Shown piece by piece: positions 33,373-44,751 of a stretch of 64,000 bases of DNA. Under the pieces are notes generated by a model. It did no database searches and was not told the origin of the DNA. It saw nothing but the letters and a program-made list of their open reading frames with translations. Source of the stretch: Limnobaculum xujianqingii (GTDB lineage: Bacteria > Pseudomonadota > Gammaproteobacteria > Enterobacterales > Enterobacteriaceae); the NCBI RefSeq assembly GCF_013394855.1, contig NZ_JABMLK010000002.1, forward strand, positions 1,178,001 through 1,242,000, given 5' to 3'. Numbering within the stretch: position 1 is the first letter of the stretch; every line of letters begins with the position of its first letter. A program made the translations under genes and the position numbers.

Positions 33373-35052
33373 ATGTCATTAATTACTTCCGGTCGTTTCC
33401 AAACCACGCTACTGGGTGCCGCCGTGGCACTGGCGTGTTCCGTATCCGCTCAGGCTAATACTCTCACAGAAAAGATGACGTTAGATAATGTTACTGTATT
33501 TATTCGCGGTGCTGAGCTGTTTAACAGCGGAAAAGTAACCTTGCCTGCCGGTGAGAGTGAAGTGATCTTCACCAATATTGCTACTGGTTTGAATGAACAG
33601 AGTCTGATGGTTGAAGCAGATAACGGCGTAGTGGTTCAGTCATCGGGTATACGCCGGGATTTTCTCAGTGAAAACGTCTCGCCTGAAGTAGAGTCACTGA
33701 AGAAACAAATTGAAGCGGAAGTCCGTGAGCAAAGCAAACTGAACGTACAACGTGAGGTGATTCAGGCTCAACTGGCAGTGTTGGAGAGCAATCGCGCACT
33801 GGGCAATGAGAAAGAAGGTACTTCGGTTGAACAAGTAAGCCAAATGCTACAGTTAGTTAATGGCAAAATGAACGAACTCTTAATGAGTGATATCGACCTC
33901 AGAGAGAAGATGGTCGAAGTTGAAAAGAACATTAATAAGCTGAACAATCAATTGGAAGAAGCCCAACAGAAAAGCGCTCAGGCGGTTAATCAGGTGGTAG
34001 TGAAGTTTTATGCACCGAAAGCGGCATCCAGCAATATTAAACTTTCCTATGTCATTAACTCAGCGGGCTGGGTTCCTACCTATGATGTTCGGGTTGATAG
34101 CATTACTGAACCAGTAAAACTGGGCTATAAGGCTAATGTGTTCCAGAATAGCGGCATTAACTGGGATAAAGTTAATCTGACCCTTTCTACCGGTAATCCA
34201 AGCGAAGGCGCTCAGGCACCGCGACTCTCCCCGTGGTATGTTGATCTGTATCGACAGCCAATTTTGTCGTCGAAAAGTGCCCGATATGAGAGAAATGAGA
34301 CTGCGCCAATGCCAATGGCGACGCCTGCACCTGTGATGGAAATGCAGGAGGACAGGGCAAGAGAAGCACAGATGGCCGCTGCTGAGAAGAGATCCAAGAT
34401 ATCCAAACCGCTGTCTGATTATGTGGTTACCGATGTTGGTGGTGTGAATACTCGTTTTAGTATCGCTTTACCGTATAATATTGCCGCCGATGGCAAAGGG
34501 CATTCAGTGTTGATTAAACAGGTGGACGTTCAGGGTGACTATCGCTATGTCGTGGTGCCTAAACTGGAGCCTGATGCCTTCTTGCAGGTGCAGCTAAAAG
34601 ACTGGGAGAAACTAAACCTGCTGCCAGGAAAATCCAATATTTTCTTTGAGGGTTCGTTTGTAGGACAGGGATATATTGATATCCGCCGGGTTAAAGAGAC
34701 GCTGGACCTCTCTTTAGGCCGGGATAAGAAGATTGTAGTAACGCGGGAAAATGAAAAGCAAGTAACAGGAAAAGCTGAATTTTTTGGTAACTCAGTCAGC
34801 CAGCAATATACCTATACGCTGGACATTAAGAATACCCGCAAAGAACCAGTGAAACTGGTGGTGCAGGATCAGGTTCCCGTCAGTAAAGATGCTTCCGTTA
34901 CCGTTGAAGGGCTGAAGTATGACGGCGCAACCTTTGATAAAAATACCGGCGAGGTGCAGTGGTCGCTGGATCTGACGCCAAATGAATTACGTAAACTGGG
35001 CTTGTCTTATACGGTGAAGTATCCGAAAGATCAGCAGGTTATTGGTTTATAA
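33373..35052 (+). CDS. MuiA-like secreted protein with DUF4140 and DUF4139 domains
   Basis: The 559-residue protein has a signal peptide (cut near ...VSAQA, residue ~28). An N-terminal DUF4140-type beta domain (about residues 33-100, VTVFIRGAELFNSGKVTLPAG) is followed by a coiled coil (about 105-205, EVEKNINKLNNQLEEAQQ) and a DUF4139 beta region (215-555, SYVINSAGWVPTYDVRV, LTLSTGNPSEGA). This is the full 'mucoidy inhibitor A' architecture. It is probably periplasmic or exposed in the envelope. It lies 65 bases after ycdX and 35 bases before ycdY, all on one strand, so it may be cotranscribed. A larger paralogue is at 27770. Confidence 0.85.
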   Translation: MSLITSGRFQTTLLGAAVALACSVSAQANTLTEKMTLDNVTVFIRGAELFNSGKVTLPAGESEVIFTNIATGLNEQSLMVEADNGVVVQSSGIRRDFLSENVSPEVESLKKQIEAEVREQSKLNVQREVIQAQLAVLESNRALGNEKEGTSVEQVSQMLQLVNGKMNELLMSDIDLREKMVEVEKNINKLNNQLEEAQQKSAQAVNQVVVKFYAPKAASSNIKLSYVINSAGWVPTYDVRVDSITEPVKLGYKANVFQNSGINWDKVNLTLSTGNPSEGAQAPRLSPWYVDLYRQPILSSKSARYERNETAPMPMATPAPVMEMQEDRAREAQMAAAEKRSKISKPLSDYVVTDVGGVNTRFSIALPYNIAADGKGHSVLIKQVDVQGDYRYVVVPKLEPDAFLQVQLKDWEKLNLLPGKSNIFFEGSFVGQGYIDIRRVKETLDLSLGRDKKIVVTRENEKQVTGKAEFFGNSVSQQYTYTLDIKNTRKEPVKLVVQDQVPVSKDASVTVEGLKYDGATFDKNTGEVQWSLDLTPNELRKLGLSYTVKYPKDQQVIGL

Positions 35053-35087
35053 TTATCGTTTTTTACTTAAGTTAACAGGTCAATTTG

Positions 35088-35654
35088 ATGAATGAGTTTT
35101 CTGTAGTCTGCCGTATTCTGGGTTCACTGTTCTATCGCAGTTCTCAGGATCCGGTTCTGGATCCGTTGTTTGCTCTGATAGTAGATGGCAAGTTGAAACA
35201 ACACTGGCCGCTGGAGCAAGACGATCTGCTGGACCGTATGGGACAGGGATTAGATCGTAAGGTTCTGGAGGCGGACTATCAGGCGATGTTTGCCGTACAG
35301 GGCAGCGTTTCACCATATGCTTCTGATTACGAAGATGGCGCAGAGGAAGCCGCAACGCGTGCATTTATGACTCAATGTGGTATGCCGTTAACTGACGCAC
35401 CTGCCGATCATTTTGGCCTGTTATTACTGGCAGCTTCATGGATTGAAGATAACGCACTGGAGTCTGATGAAGTTCAGGCTCAGCTGGCGCTGTTTGATGA
35501 CCATTTACTGCCGTGGTGCGGGCGTTTTCTGGGTAAAGTTGAAGCCCATGCCACAACGACTTTCTTCCGCACCTTATCCATGGTGACTCGGGAAGCGCTG
35601 CAAGCAATGCGCGATGAACTGGCTGAAGTTTCCTCAGATGAAGGAAATGAATAA
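35088..35654 (+). CDS. ycdY: TorD-family chaperone YcdY
   Basis: The ~188-residue all-helical protein is of the TorD/NarJ (Tat redox-enzyme maturation) family. The start [17 protein letters not shown] and the block [14 protein letters not shown] ... [17 protein letters not shown] match E. coli YcdY. Unlike other members it acts as chaperone for YcdX, helping zinc loading. I use the ATG at 35088; a TTG one codon earlier in the same frame is less likely. It ends just before rlmG, which begins 2 bases later, so the two are probably translationally linked. Confidence 0.93.
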   Translation: MNEFSVVCRILGSLFYRSSQDPVLDPLFALIVDGKLKQHWPLEQDDLLDRMGQGLDRKVLEADYQAMFAVQGSVSPYASDYEDGAEEAATRAFMTQCGMPLTDAPADHFGLLLLAASWIEDNALESDEVQAQLALFDDHLLPWCGRFLGKVEAHATTTFFRTLSMVTREALQAMRDELAEVSSDEGNE

Positions 35655-35655
35655 G

Positions 35656-36831
35656 ATGGAAACTGCCATTAACAATGATGAATCAGAACTGGCACCTTCG
35701 GTGTTTGCCCATTTGTTGTTAGCCCGCTATCCGGAGTTTGATACCGCCAGTAGTTTACAGGCCTGGGATGCGGCAGACGAATATCTGATTAATACCGTCG
35801 ATAAGCAAAAACTGGCGCAAGGGCCAGTGCTGATTCTTAATGATACTTTTGGTGCTTTAGCCTGTGAATTGCATCAATACCATCCGATAAGTTACGGCGA
35901 TTCCTACGTTAGCCAGCTGGCAACCTTGCGTAATTTGCAGCTAAACAATCTGTCAGCGGATAACGTTAGCTTTATTGATAGCGTGACGCCGCTATCAGAT
36001 AAACCTGCGGTGGTGTTGATCAAAGTCCCTAAAGCGCTGGCACTATTGGAACAGCAACTGTATGCGCTGCGGGAAGTAGTAGGGGAAGAGACCCAAATTA
36101 TTGCCGCAGGGAAAACTCGTGATATTCACACCTCCACACTGCAATTGTTTGAGAAGGTTCTTGGTCCAACCCATACCAGTCTGGCATGGAAAAAGGCGCG
36201 TCTGATTTTCTGTCAGTTTAACCAACCGGACGTTGCGCCCTTTAATGAGTTAGTCAGTTGGCCTCTGGATGGGACAGATTATCTTATCCATAACTATCCT
36301 AATGTATTTTCCCGTACTTCTCTGGACATTGGCGCCCGTTTCTTTTCTGAACATCTGCCGTCAGGTTTAACCGGAACACTGGTGGATTTAGGCTGTGGTA
36401 ATGGGGTTCTGGGGCTTGGTTTATTGGCGCAGAATCCGCAAGCTGAAGTGATTTTCCGCGATGAGTCTTTTATGGCGGTAGAGTCGAGCCGGTTAAACGT
36501 AGAAAAGAACCGACCACAGGATATTGAACGCTGCTTCTTTGAAGCTGACCATTCGCTGGCAAATATTGAACGCAATAGTTTGCAGGGGATCGTGTGTAAT
36601 CCACCGTTTCATCAACACCATTCAGTAACGGACTATATTGCCTGGCAAATGTTTAATGATGCCAAACGCTGTCTGGCAATTGGTGGTGAGCTGCGTATTA
36701 TTGGCAATCGCCATCTGGGATATCATCAAAAGCTGAAGCGTCTGTTTGGCAACTGCGAATTGCTGGCCTCTAATAAGAAGTTTGTGATTTTACGTTCGGT
36801 AAAGGCACCAAGAAAGAGCCGACAAAGCTGA
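35656..36831 (+). CDS. rlmG: 23S rRNA m2G1835 methyltransferase RlmG
   Basis: About 391 residues with the RlmG/RsmC two-domain layout: an N-terminal inactive methyltransferase domain ([21 protein letters not shown]) and a C-terminal catalytic domain with the SAM motif [15 protein letters not shown] and the CNPPFHQ active-site motif. It methylates guanine 1835 in helix 68 of 23S rRNA. The start at 35656 is favoured because AAGGAA lies nine bases upstream. In E. coli rlmG is far from ycdXY, so this adjacency is a local rearrangement. It is convergent with yceB and shares a terminator with it. Confidence 0.93.
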   Translation: METAINNDESELAPSVFAHLLLARYPEFDTASSLQAWDAADEYLINTVDKQKLAQGPVLILNDTFGALACELHQYHPISYGDSYVSQLATLRNLQLNNLSADNVSFIDSVTPLSDKPAVVLIKVPKALALLEQQLYALREVVGEETQIIAAGKTRDIHTSTLQLFEKVLGPTHTSLAWKKARLIFCQFNQPDVAPFNELVSWPLDGTDYLIHNYPNVFSRTSLDIGARFFSEHLPSGLTGTLVDLGCGNGVLGLGLLAQNPQAEVIFRDESFMAVESSRLNVEKNRPQDIERCFFEADHSLANIERNSLQGIVCNPPFHQHHSVTDYIAWQMFNDAKRCLAIGGELRIIGNRHLGYHQKLKRLFGNCELLASNKKFVILRSVKAPRKSRQS

Positions 36832-36844
36832 GTTAAAGAATAAT

Positions 36845-36880
36845 AAAAAGGCGCATCGGATTTTCCGGATGCGCCTTTTT
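36845..36880. terminator. Bidirectional terminator between rlmG and yceB
   Basis: A 13-base perfect stem AAAAAGGCGCATC / GATGCGCCTTTTT, with A and T runs at both ends. It serves the two convergent genes. Confidence 0.9.
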
Positions 36881-36896
36881 TAATGCTTTAAATTCA

Positions 36897-37466
36897 CTAT
36901 TTAATAAAGTCGAAAACCAGTTTGCCTTCTTCTACTTTAATACCTTTCGCCAGTTTTTGTGCCGTTGCTTCTAACGCACTGTTAGCAGGATTCAGAACAT
37001 ATACCGGTTGGTCATTGAAATAGAGTTGTAGTGCACTATTCAGTAATGGAATAAAGGTTTTCACATTTTTCACTGCGCCCTGAGTGGTTTTCAGGTCATA
37101 GTCTGCCAGTTCCAGATCTTTCAGATAAACCGCTCCTTTTACCGGGTCAAAGTCCGGGCGGGCATTAATGGTTAACTGAAGATTTGCGTCCTGATTACCC
37201 AAAATAGAGGAGATAGCGAACACGGCATTCCCGGTTAGCGTTACCTTATTTGGCGTATCGCGGCCAATTTTGGCATTCAGATTATTCAGGGATAGATCGG
37301 CATTAACCAGACCGCTCAGGTTAAAGCTGCGCGATGCTTTATCGGTATGGGTAGACAAATATTTATTAATCGATTGCTCGCTTAAAGCGTATTGAGAAAC
37401 CTGATTACAACCAAACAGCAGCCCGATAGCCAGTACTGCACAAACGCGGGAAAAAATTCTAAACAT
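36897..37466 (-). CDS. yceB: YceB-family lipoprotein (DUF1439)
   Basis: About 189 residues with a lipobox signal: MFRIFSRVCAVLAIGLLFGCNQ, the cysteine following GLLFG. The mature part (INKYLSTH, IGRDTPNKVTLTGNA, DPVKGAVYLKDLEL) follows E. coli YceB. It is an outer-membrane-type lipoprotein of unknown function with a lipid-binding-like fold. The start at 37466 is chosen to fit the signal peptide and an AAGGGTGAG ribosome site; an upstream in-frame ATG at 37517 would add a non-signal extension. In E. coli grxB lies between yceB and mdtH; here grxB is absent. Confidence 0.9.
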   Translation of the reverse strand: MFRIFSRVCAVLAIGLLFGCNQVSQYALSEQSINKYLSTHTDKASRSFNLSGLVNADLSLNNLNAKIGRDTPNKVTLTGNAVFAISSILGNQDANLQLTINARPDFDPVKGAVYLKDLELADYDLKTTQGAVKNVKTFIPLLNSALQLYFNDQPVYVLNPANSALEATAQKLAKGIKVEEGKLVFDFIK

Positions 37467-37559
37467 ACTCACCCTTATATAATCAATCAAACAGTCCATT
37501 ACGCTATAGAGTAGCAATTCCTTTATAGACAGAGCAAACCTAATTCCGTTCAGAATATT

Positions 37560-38765
37560 TTATGATGCCATGGCTTTGGTGTTCATACTCCCCGGAGAGA
37601 ATTGACGATGCAGTGCCAGTGCAGTGATTATCCCGACTACGCCTAAAAGCAACCAGGGGATTTCAGGCAGGTTCATTTCATGCCCGATATCATACAGCCA
37701 CCCGCCACCGGTATAGCCAATTGCACCACCGAAAGCTAAACCTAATTTACTAAAACCCATATAGCTGGCACGAGCATGTGGGTTTGACAGCGAGGCGCTT
37801 AAGGTTTCCCGTGCAGGTTCAGCAATAATTAAACCCAGATAGAAAAAGAAGATCAGCGCCAGAATACCGGAAAGGGAGTGTACAAACCCTAGCGGCATCA
37901 GACTAAAGGTCATTAACAGTAAACCCACCATTAAACGTTGGTCGAGGCGGAAGTATTTCTCGCTCCAGCGCGCGATAGGATAGAGCAGGGAAAGTGAGAG
38001 AATAGCCTGGATTAAATACATCCAACGAATTGTCTCTGGCGCACCTGAAACTTCGTTTACCAGTAAAGGCAACATTAACATCACTTGTATGGACAACACA
38101 TAATAACCGGTGAGGGTTAGCACATAGCGACGGAAGTAGCTGTCTTTTACTGCGGCTTTAATCCCATTCATGATCGGAGCGCGTACCGAAGTGGAAACCC
38201 GATAAGCCGGTAGTACAAATGCGTTTAATGCGGCGGCCAGTACGAAGAATGCCGCACCAAACCAGCAAACCCAATGAAAATCGTAGCGCAGCAACCAGCT
38301 ACCCAATAGTGCGCCAATCACTACACCGGCGCTGTCCTGCATCATTAACAGCGAATAGAAACGACCGCGCTCATGGGGACGGGTCAATTTGATGACTAAT
38401 GCCACTCGCGGTGGGTCAAACAGCGTGCCGCCAAAAGCCGAAAGGGCACAGGAAAAAATCAGAATCCAGGGCTGATCCGCTAATGCCATGGTTGCAAAGC
38501 CTGCTGCGCGTAACAGCATCCCGGTAACAATCAGCGGTTTGGCTCCAAAGCGGTCTGCCAGTGCGCCACCAAAAATCCCCAATCCTTGTTGCAGAAACTG
38601 ACGTAGTCCCAAAGCTAAACCGACCATTAATGCGGCCCAGCCAAGCTGGTCTACAAATCGAATTGAAATTAGCGGGAAAACAACAAAAAAACCAAGAACA
38701 ACTAGCAGGTTATCTAATAATAGAAAATACTTACCTAAGCTTCTGACTCGCGATACCCGAGGCAT
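37560..38765 (-). CDS. mdtH: Major facilitator multidrug exporter MdtH
   Basis: The 401-residue inner-membrane protein (E. coli 402) has the MFS signature loop [12 protein letters not shown] between helices 2 and 3, and about 11-12 hydrophobic segments. E. coli MdtH gives mild resistance to quinolones such as norfloxacin when overproduced. It is divergent from rimJ, as in E. coli. The start [16 protein letters not shown] matches the known protein. Confidence 0.93.
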   Translation of the reverse strand: MPRVSRVRSLGKYFLLLDNLLVVLGFFVVFPLISIRFVDQLGWAALMVGLALGLRQFLQQGLGIFGGALADRFGAKPLIVTGMLLRAAGFATMALADQPWILIFSCALSAFGGTLFDPPRVALVIKLTRPHERGRFYSLLMMQDSAGVVIGALLGSWLLRYDFHWVCWFGAAFFVLAAALNAFVLPAYRVSTSVRAPIMNGIKAAVKDSYFRRYVLTLTGYYVLSIQVMLMLPLLVNEVSGAPETIRWMYLIQAILSLSLLYPIARWSEKYFRLDQRLMVGLLLMTFSLMPLGFVHSLSGILALIFFFYLGLIIAEPARETLSASLSNPHARASYMGFSKLGLAFGGAIGYTGGGWLYDIGHEMNLPEIPWLLLGVVGIITALALHRQFSPGSMNTKAMAS

Positions 38766-38906
38766 AATTTCACCGTCAGCGAAAAAATAAATAAAGAAGG
38801 GGGAATTCTGTCGCTATTTTGAACTTTATTACTGAATAACGATACCAATTTAGTACACTATCTTTGTCATTTAATGCTGTCTTTACATTTTTATAAGGGG
38901 TTCCGG

Positions 38907-39491
38907 ATGTTTGGCTATCGTTCGAATGTTCCTAAGGTATCATTAACGACGGATCGTCTGACGGTACGTCTTGCCTGCGAACGTGATGCCTACCGGCTTG
39001 CAGACTATTATACCGAGAATAGAGAGTTCCTGAAGCCATGGGAACCGGTACGCGATCAGAGTTATTGTTATCCCTCTGGTTGGCAGGTGCGCTTAAATCT
39101 GATTAATGAGTTGCATAAGCAGGGCAATGCTTATTATTTCCTGTTACTCGATCCCGATGAAAAAGAGGTCAGAGGCGTTGCAAATTTTAGCAATGTCATT
39201 CGGGGAGATTTTCATGCCTGTATTCTGGGTTATTCACTTGGGCAAAAGTGGGAAGGCCAGGGATTAATGTATGAAGCGTTACAGCCAGCATTACGCTATA
39301 TGCTTAACCAACAGCGAATGCACCGGATAATGGCTAACTATATGCCCCATAACCAGCGCAGTGGGAATTTATTATTACGATTAGGTTTTGAGCGTGAAGG
39401 GTATGCTAAACAGTATCTGCGAATTGATGGAAACTGGCAGGATCACGTGATGATGGCCCTGACAAACCCTAACTGGAAACCGGCGATTTAA
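38907..39491 (+). CDS. rimJ: Ribosomal protein S5 N-acetyltransferase RimJ
   Basis: The 194-residue GNAT-family enzyme acetylates the N-terminal alanine of ribosomal protein S5. The start [22 protein letters not shown] is characteristic, and the acetyl-CoA loop is [15 protein letters not shown]. The ATG at 38907 is used, with AGGGG upstream; an in-frame ATG at 38874 would add 11 residues not present in E. coli RimJ. It is followed after 11 bases by yceH. Confidence 0.95.
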   Translation: MFGYRSNVPKVSLTTDRLTVRLACERDAYRLADYYTENREFLKPWEPVRDQSYCYPSGWQVRLNLINELHKQGNAYYFLLLDPDEKEVRGVANFSNVIRGDFHACILGYSLGQKWEGQGLMYEALQPALRYMLNQQRMHRIMANYMPHNQRSGNLLLRLGFEREGYAKQYLRIDGNWQDHVMMALTNPNWKPAI

Positions 39492-39502
39492 GGAGTCGAC
39501 AG

Positions 39503-40177
39503 ATGAAATATCAATTAACGGATAGTGAAGCCCGGGTTATTGGCAGCATGCTGGAAAAAGAGGTGACGACACCCGATCAGTATCCTTTATCACTAAACGG
39601 TTTAATGACAGCCTGTAACCAGAAAACCAGCCGTGAGCCAGTAATGGATTTAAGTGAGTTGGATATTCAGGAAACGCTGGACAGCCTGCAAAAAAAGTAT
39701 CTGGTACGTACTGCCAGTGGCATTGGTGGTCGGGTTGCTAAATATGTTCATCGCTTTTGTAATACCGAGTTTGGTGATTTTAAGTTATCGGCAGCTGAGT
39801 TAGCGGTTATTTGTCTGCTGTTATTGCGCGGTCCTCAAACTCCGGGTGAACTGAGAACCCGTTCCAATCGATTGTATGAGTTCTCGGATATCAGTGAAGT
39901 CGAGCAGGTGCTGGAAGGGTTATCCAATCGGGAAGATGGCCCTTATGTTGTCAAGCTGGCACGGGAACCAGGTAGAAGAGAGAGTCGTTATGCTCATTTA
40001 TTCTGTGGACCAGTAGATGCAGCTTCTTTTAGTTTAACTGGTTCTGCATCAGAGAATAGATCGTCAGAAGCCTCTGAAGAGTTAACGGAACGGGTACAAC
40101 AGTTAGAGGCCGAGGTTGCCTTACTGAAACAGCAAGTGGCAGAACTGAACGAAAAACTTGAGATTTTAGTTGGTTAA
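39503..40177 (+). CDS. yceH: YceH family protein (DUF480)
   Basis: The 224-residue protein starts [30 protein letters not shown], the DUF480 signature, with two winged-helix-like domains and a C-terminal coiled coil (residues ~190-222, [23 protein letters not shown] in two blocks). The function is unknown. It follows rimJ closely, as in E. coli. A ribosome site AAGGAG lies in the rimJ-yceH junction. Confidence 0.92.
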   Translation: MKYQLTDSEARVIGSMLEKEVTTPDQYPLSLNGLMTACNQKTSREPVMDLSELDIQETLDSLQKKYLVRTASGIGGRVAKYVHRFCNTEFGDFKLSAAELAVICLLLLRGPQTPGELRTRSNRLYEFSDISEVEQVLEGLSNREDGPYVVKLAREPGRRESRYAHLFCGPVDAASFSLTGSASENRSSEASEELTERVQQLEAEVALLKQQVAELNEKLEILVG

Positions 40178-40389
40178 CCGGTGACATTGTCACTAAAAAT
40201 AAAATCAATTTAAATCAATTAATTAAATCATTACCTTCATCCTGAATTGTATTTGACAATGTATAATTCAGGATGAAAATCACATTTTTATACGCTTTTA
40301 GATTGGTGATTCAACAGACTAACCGTACACTACGCCTCAGTCAGCCGTCGCACAGTCAGCGATGCCATTAATAAGAATCGTTTAATTAC

Positions 40390-41925
40390 ATGAATTTATT
40401 AAAATCACTTGCCGCAGTCAGCTCAATGACTATGGTGTCACGTATTTTGGGATTTGCCCGTGATGCGATTGTGGCGCGGGCATTTGGTGCCGGAATGGCA
40501 ACGGATGCCTTTTTTGTCGCTTTTAAGTTACCAAATTTGCTACGACGTATTTTTGCCGAAGGGGCATTCTCTCAGGCATTTGTTCCTATTTTGGCGGAAT
40601 ATAAAACTCAACAGGGAGAAGAGGCCACCAGAACCTTTATTGCCTATGTTTCTGGCCTGTTAACTCTGGTATTAGCACTGGTGACTTTTCTGGGTATTGT
40701 CGCTGCTCCGTGGGTTATTTGGGTTACTGCTCCGGGATTTACCGATGAACCAGATAAGTTTGCTCTGACGACTCAACTGCTACAGGTTACCTTCCCCTAT
40801 ATTTTGTTAATATCGCTGGCCTCGCTGGCGGGAGCAATCCTTAATACCTGGAACCGTTTTTCCGTACCGGCATTTGCCCCCACGTTGTTAAACGTGAGTA
40901 TGATTGGTTTTGCTTTATTTGGTGCACCTTACTTTAATCCTCCTATTATGGCGCTGGCCTGGGCCGTGGTGGTGGGTGGAATCCTTCAATTACTCTATCA
41001 ATTACCGCATCTGAAAAAGATTGGCATGTTGGTGTTACCTCGTCTTAATGTGCGAGACAGTGGTGTCTGGCGTGTTATGAGACAGATGGGGCCCGCTATT
41101 CTCGGCGTGTCAGTGAGTCAAATTTCGCTGATCATTAATACCATTTTCGCTTCATTTCTGGCGTCGGGCTCCGTGTCCTGGATGTATTATGCTGACCGCT
41201 TAATGGAGCTGCCATCAGGGGTATTGGGGGTTGCGTTAGGGACTATCTTATTACCTTCATTAGCCAAAAGTTTCTCCAGTGGTAATGCTGAAGAGTACTC
41301 TGGCTTGATGGACTGGGGCTTACGTCTCTGCTTCTTACTGGCATTACCTTGCTCGGTAGCGCTGGGGGTTATCTCTGAGCCATTAATTAAATCGCTGTTC
41401 CAGTATGGGCAATTTAGTGCCTATGATGCGATGATGACTCGTCAGGCGCTGATTGCTTATTCGGTTGGTCTGATGGGATTGATTTTAGTTAAAGTTTTGG
41501 CCCCGGGCTTCTATTCTCGTCAGGATATTAAAACACCAGTCAGAATTGCTATTGTCACTCTGATAGCCACCCAACTGATGAACCTGGCCTTTATTGGTCC
41601 GTTTAAGCATGCAGGTTTAGCTCTGTCGATTGGTGTTGCTGCCTGTCTTAATGCCGGTTTGTTGTTTTGGCAGCTGAAAAAACGTAAATATTTTCAGCCA
41701 AAAACTGGTTGGGGTATTTTCTTTCTGAAGCTGATAATTGCACTTCTGGTAATGACCGCGGCGTTGGTTGGCATGGTGTATATTATGCCCGCCTGGGATA
41801 TCGGTAGCATGCTGATGCGTATATTGCGATTGTTGTTGGTGGTTGCTGTTGGGGTTGTAGCCTATTTTGGCACCTTGGGATTATTAGGCTTTCGTATCAG
41901 GGATTTTGCCCGTCGGATAGCTTAG
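40390..41925 (+). CDS. murJ: Lipid II flippase MurJ
   Basis: The 511-residue protein has 14 predicted membrane segments, the exact length of E. coli MurJ. It flips the peptidoglycan precursor lipid II across the inner membrane and is essential. The N-terminus [28 protein letters not shown] contains the conserved Arg residues of the central cavity (in two blocks). It lies after yceH as in E. coli, separated by ~210 bases. In E. coli flagellar genes follow; here argS follows in convergent orientation. Confidence 0.96.
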   Translation: MNLLKSLAAVSSMTMVSRILGFARDAIVARAFGAGMATDAFFVAFKLPNLLRRIFAEGAFSQAFVPILAEYKTQQGEEATRTFIAYVSGLLTLVLALVTFLGIVAAPWVIWVTAPGFTDEPDKFALTTQLLQVTFPYILLISLASLAGAILNTWNRFSVPAFAPTLLNVSMIGFALFGAPYFNPPIMALAWAVVVGGILQLLYQLPHLKKIGMLVLPRLNVRDSGVWRVMRQMGPAILGVSVSQISLIINTIFASFLASGSVSWMYYADRLMELPSGVLGVALGTILLPSLAKSFSSGNAEEYSGLMDWGLRLCFLLALPCSVALGVISEPLIKSLFQYGQFSAYDAMMTRQALIAYSVGLMGLILVKVLAPGFYSRQDIKTPVRIAIVTLIATQLMNLAFIGPFKHAGLALSIGVAACLNAGLLFWQLKKRKYFQPKTGWGIFFLKLIIALLVMTAALVGMVYIMPAWDIGSMLMRILRLLLVVAVGVVAYFGTLGLLGFRIRDFARRIA

Positions 41926-42002
41926 GCAGAATGCTTGCTGGCTGAAAGCCAGATTCTGCCGGATAAAAACAGAAACTGAATAACAAAATTACCATTAACA
42001 AT

Positions 42003-42026
42003 AAAGGCGCCGATGGCGCCTTTATT
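42003..42026. terminator. Bidirectional terminator between murJ and argS
   Basis: A perfect stem AAAGGCGCC / GGCGCCTTT with a 3-base loop, then TTAT. It lies between convergent genes. Confidence 0.85.
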
Positions 42027-42044
42027 ATAATCATCAGAACAACA

Positions 42045-43787
42045 TCACATACGCTCAACCGTTTGAATACCCAATGTATCCAGACCTGTCTTCAGAGTAC
42101 GAGCAGTAAGCGCGGCTAATTTCAGGCGGCTCTGACGTGTGCTTTCATCGTCAGCATTCAGAATCGGACAGTTTTCATAGAAACCTGAGAACAGACCTGC
42201 CACATCGTACAGATAAGCACACATCACATGCGGTGTACCTTCACGAGCTACGGCGTAGAGGGTTTCTTCAAATTGCATCAGGCGGGTAGCCAGCGCTTTT
42301 TCGCGCTCATCAACGATCTTTAACTTGCCTGTTAACTTACTTTCATCGATGCCAGCACGTTTAAAAATAGAGGCTACGCGAGTATAGGCATATTGCATAT
42401 AAGGCGCGGTGTTGCCTTCCAGCGCTAACATAATGTCCCAATCGAACACATAATCCGTGGTGCGGTTTTTAGATAAATCAGAGTACTTAACGGCACCAAT
42501 ACCAACAGCGTTAATCACTTCTTTTAGCTCATCAGGCTGCATGTCCGGGTTCTTTTCCAGAATCAGATTGTGCAGCTTAGCATCCGCATTCTCAATAGCT
42601 TCATCCAGCAGATCGGATAGCTTAATGGTGCCGCCAGAACGAGTTTTAAACGGTTTACCATCTTTCCCTAACATCATGCCAAACATATGATGTTCCAGCG
42701 TCACACTGTCAGGGATATAGCCAGCTTTACGTACAATGGTCCATGCTTGCATCAAGTGTTGATGCTGGCGTGAGTCGATGTAATAAAGAATGCGCTCAGC
42801 ACCTAAGGTTTCGTAACGGTATTTAGCACAGGCAATATCGGTTGTGGTATACAGGAAGCCTCCGTCATTTTTCTGGACGATAACCCCCATAGGTTCACCT
42901 TCTTTATTCTTGAATTCATCAAGATAAACCACAATTGCACCTTCGCTTTCAACCGCCAGACCTTTGGCTTTCAGGTCTGCCACGATACCTGGCAGCATCG
43001 CGTTATAGATACTTTCGCCCATAATGTCACCAACGGTTAAGGTAACATTCAGACGTTGATAAGTAAGGATATTCTGGTGCATGGTCACATCGACCAGTTT
43101 ACGCCACATGGAACGGCAATACTCATCACCACCTTGCAGCTTCACCACATATTCACGGGCACGTTCAGCGAAAACCGGATCGGAATCGTAATGCTGCTTA
43201 GCAGAACGATAGAACGCTTCCAGATCGGATAAAGTCATATTATCCGCGTTCTCATTTTCCATTTTTTCCAGATAAGCAATCAGCATGCCAAACTGAGTTC
43301 CCCAATCGCCAACGTGGTTGGCGCGGATAACGTTATGGCCCAGAAATTCCAGCGTACGTACAACCGCATCGCCAATGACAGTAGAACGCAGGTGACCAAC
43401 GTGCATTTCTTTGGCAACGTTTGGCGCGGAGTAGTCAACCACGATGGTCTGTTTATGGGCAGGGGTGACACTTAATTTATCGTCTTGTAATGCCAGCTCT
43501 ACCTTGGACGCCAGCCAGTCAGGATCCAGAAAGATGTTAATAAATCCTGGCCCCGCTATTTCGATTTTACTGGCGATGGGGGAGAGATCCAGATGGGTTA
43601 ATACCTGCTCAGCCAATTGACGAGGAGGAAGACCGAGCTTTTTCGCTACGGCCATAATGCCATTGGCTTGATAATCACCAAACTGTGCTTTGGCAGACTG
43701 ACGCACTTGCGCTTCACAATCTGCCGGTGCGCCAGCAGCAACGAGTGCCTGGGTAATTTTATCTGATAAAAGAGCCTGTATATTCAC
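42045..43787 (-). CDS. argS: Arginyl-tRNA synthetase
   Basis: The 580-residue class I synthetase charges tRNA-Arg. It has the N-terminal ArgS-specific domain, the HIGH-type motif in [19 protein letters not shown], and the C-terminal DALR anticodon-binding domain ending TVERM. Translation starts at GTG (43785-43787), as in E. coli, with an AAGGT-type ribosome site. It is essential. It is not next to its E. coli neighbours, another sign of local rearrangement. Confidence 0.96.
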   Translation of the reverse strand: MNIQALLSDKITQALVAAGAPADCEAQVRQSAKAQFGDYQANGIMAVAKKLGLPPRQLAEQVLTHLDLSPIASKIEIAGPGFINIFLDPDWLASKVELALQDDKLSVTPAHKQTIVVDYSAPNVAKEMHVGHLRSTVIGDAVVRTLEFLGHNVIRANHVGDWGTQFGMLIAYLEKMENENADNMTLSDLEAFYRSAKQHYDSDPVFAERAREYVVKLQGGDEYCRSMWRKLVDVTMHQNILTYQRLNVTLTVGDIMGESIYNAMLPGIVADLKAKGLAVESEGAIVVYLDEFKNKEGEPMGVIVQKNDGGFLYTTTDIACAKYRYETLGAERILYYIDSRQHQHLMQAWTIVRKAGYIPDSVTLEHHMFGMMLGKDGKPFKTRSGGTIKLSDLLDEAIENADAKLHNLILEKNPDMQPDELKEVINAVGIGAVKYSDLSKNRTTDYVFDWDIMLALEGNTAPYMQYAYTRVASIFKRAGIDESKLTGKLKIVDEREKALATRLMQFEETLYAVAREGTPHVMCAYLYDVAGLFSGFYENCPILNADDESTRQSRLKLAALTARTLKTGLDTLGIQTVERM

Positions 43788-44055
43788 CGGATTACCTTAT
43801 TACGACTGGTTATATAATTCTGCGAAAAACAGCAGCAAGCGATGAGCGCCGTTATAACATTCTAATCGACGCAGGCTTACCACTTTCTAAAGAAAACCGG
43901 TGAATAATACCCGATCTTATGGATTACGTCAGCTTTAGTGCAGGGGAAGAGTGCGATATCAAAACGTTTTTTTGACCAGAAGGTATTCTGGTTGTGCAAT
44001 TGACAGGGATAAATATCAAACGGTCAGAAACTAAACTATTAACGTATCGGGGAGA

Positions 44056-44751
44056 TCAGTTGTTGGTTGTTTTGTACTGTTGCGCGATATCCAGCTCTTT
44101 GTTGTCTATTTCGGCATCATCTTTGGAAGAGAACATACATAAGAATATGTTTATAGCAATGGACAGAAATACCATGATCAGGAAAGGAATACATAAGAAC
44201 AGAGTGTTCATCAAAGAGAGGGAAACACCATTGATATAAACAAGGTAATAGAAGAATTTTACCACTGAGATGAGCGGTAACACACACCAAAAGACAAAGA
44301 ATATAACATTCAGTGTTTTATTGAGCAGCAGAGTCGTGTTGTTATTTTGATTAGACTTAAGCTCAGAGATCATGCGAACCGGTTTTTTGGAACATTCGGC
44401 CAGTTGACTCTCTAACTGACTGACATGACGATACCAGCTCTTATGCCAGTAATTATTATTAACCGTAATTCGATACCAGGCGTGAGAAACTGTAATACCC
44501 ATAATCGAAATCACCATTTCAATAAAGTAGGTGATTAGCGTCGAGGTACTGAAAAATACAATGCCAAAAAACAATGTGATAATGGCACCCATAGCAAAAA
44601 AAAGCATACAGCGCTGCCAGTAAGACTGAGCTTCAGCTTTTTTCAAATTATGCGCGTGCTTGAGCGACATTCTTGTCAAGTGACATAAATCATTGCACAC
44701 GTGTGCATCCTCGGATTTATGCACCGTATCTTTATTTAAGTGCATGTTCAT
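44056..44751 (-). CDS. Four-helix inner-membrane protein, possibly RipA-like
   Basis: The 231-residue protein has about four hydrophobic segments (around residues 48-70, 72-92, 148-170, 182-205) and a charged N-terminus with several His/Cys residues (HVCNDLCHLTR). Between helices is the motif WYRITVNNNYWHKSWYRHV. This resembles membrane proteins annotated as RipA-family (from Francisella), but I hold that assignment loosely. It lies alone on the minus strand between argS and an AT-rich gap. No operon partner is evident. Confidence 0.5.
   Translation of the reverse strand: MNMHLNKDTVHKSEDAHVCNDLCHLTRMSLKHAHNLKKAEAQSYWQRCMLFFAMGAIITLFFGIVFFSTSTLITYFIEMVISIMGITVSHAWYRITVNNNYWHKSWYRHVSQLESQLAECSKKPVRMISELKSNQNNNTTLLLNKTLNVIFFVFWCVLPLISVVKFFYYLVYINGVSLSLMNTLFLCIPFLIMVFLSIAINIFLCMFSSKDDAEIDNKELDIAQQYKTTNN

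Noticed and set aside
35088..35654. YcdY as the dedicated chaperone of TorZ
   Set aside because: Although TorD-like, its sequence and neighbours match YcdY, which serves YcdX; torZ is 18 kb away.
43994..44239. 81-residue plus-strand frame overlapping the four-helix membrane protein gene
   Set aside because: It overlaps a better-supported gene on the opposite strand and shows no family features.
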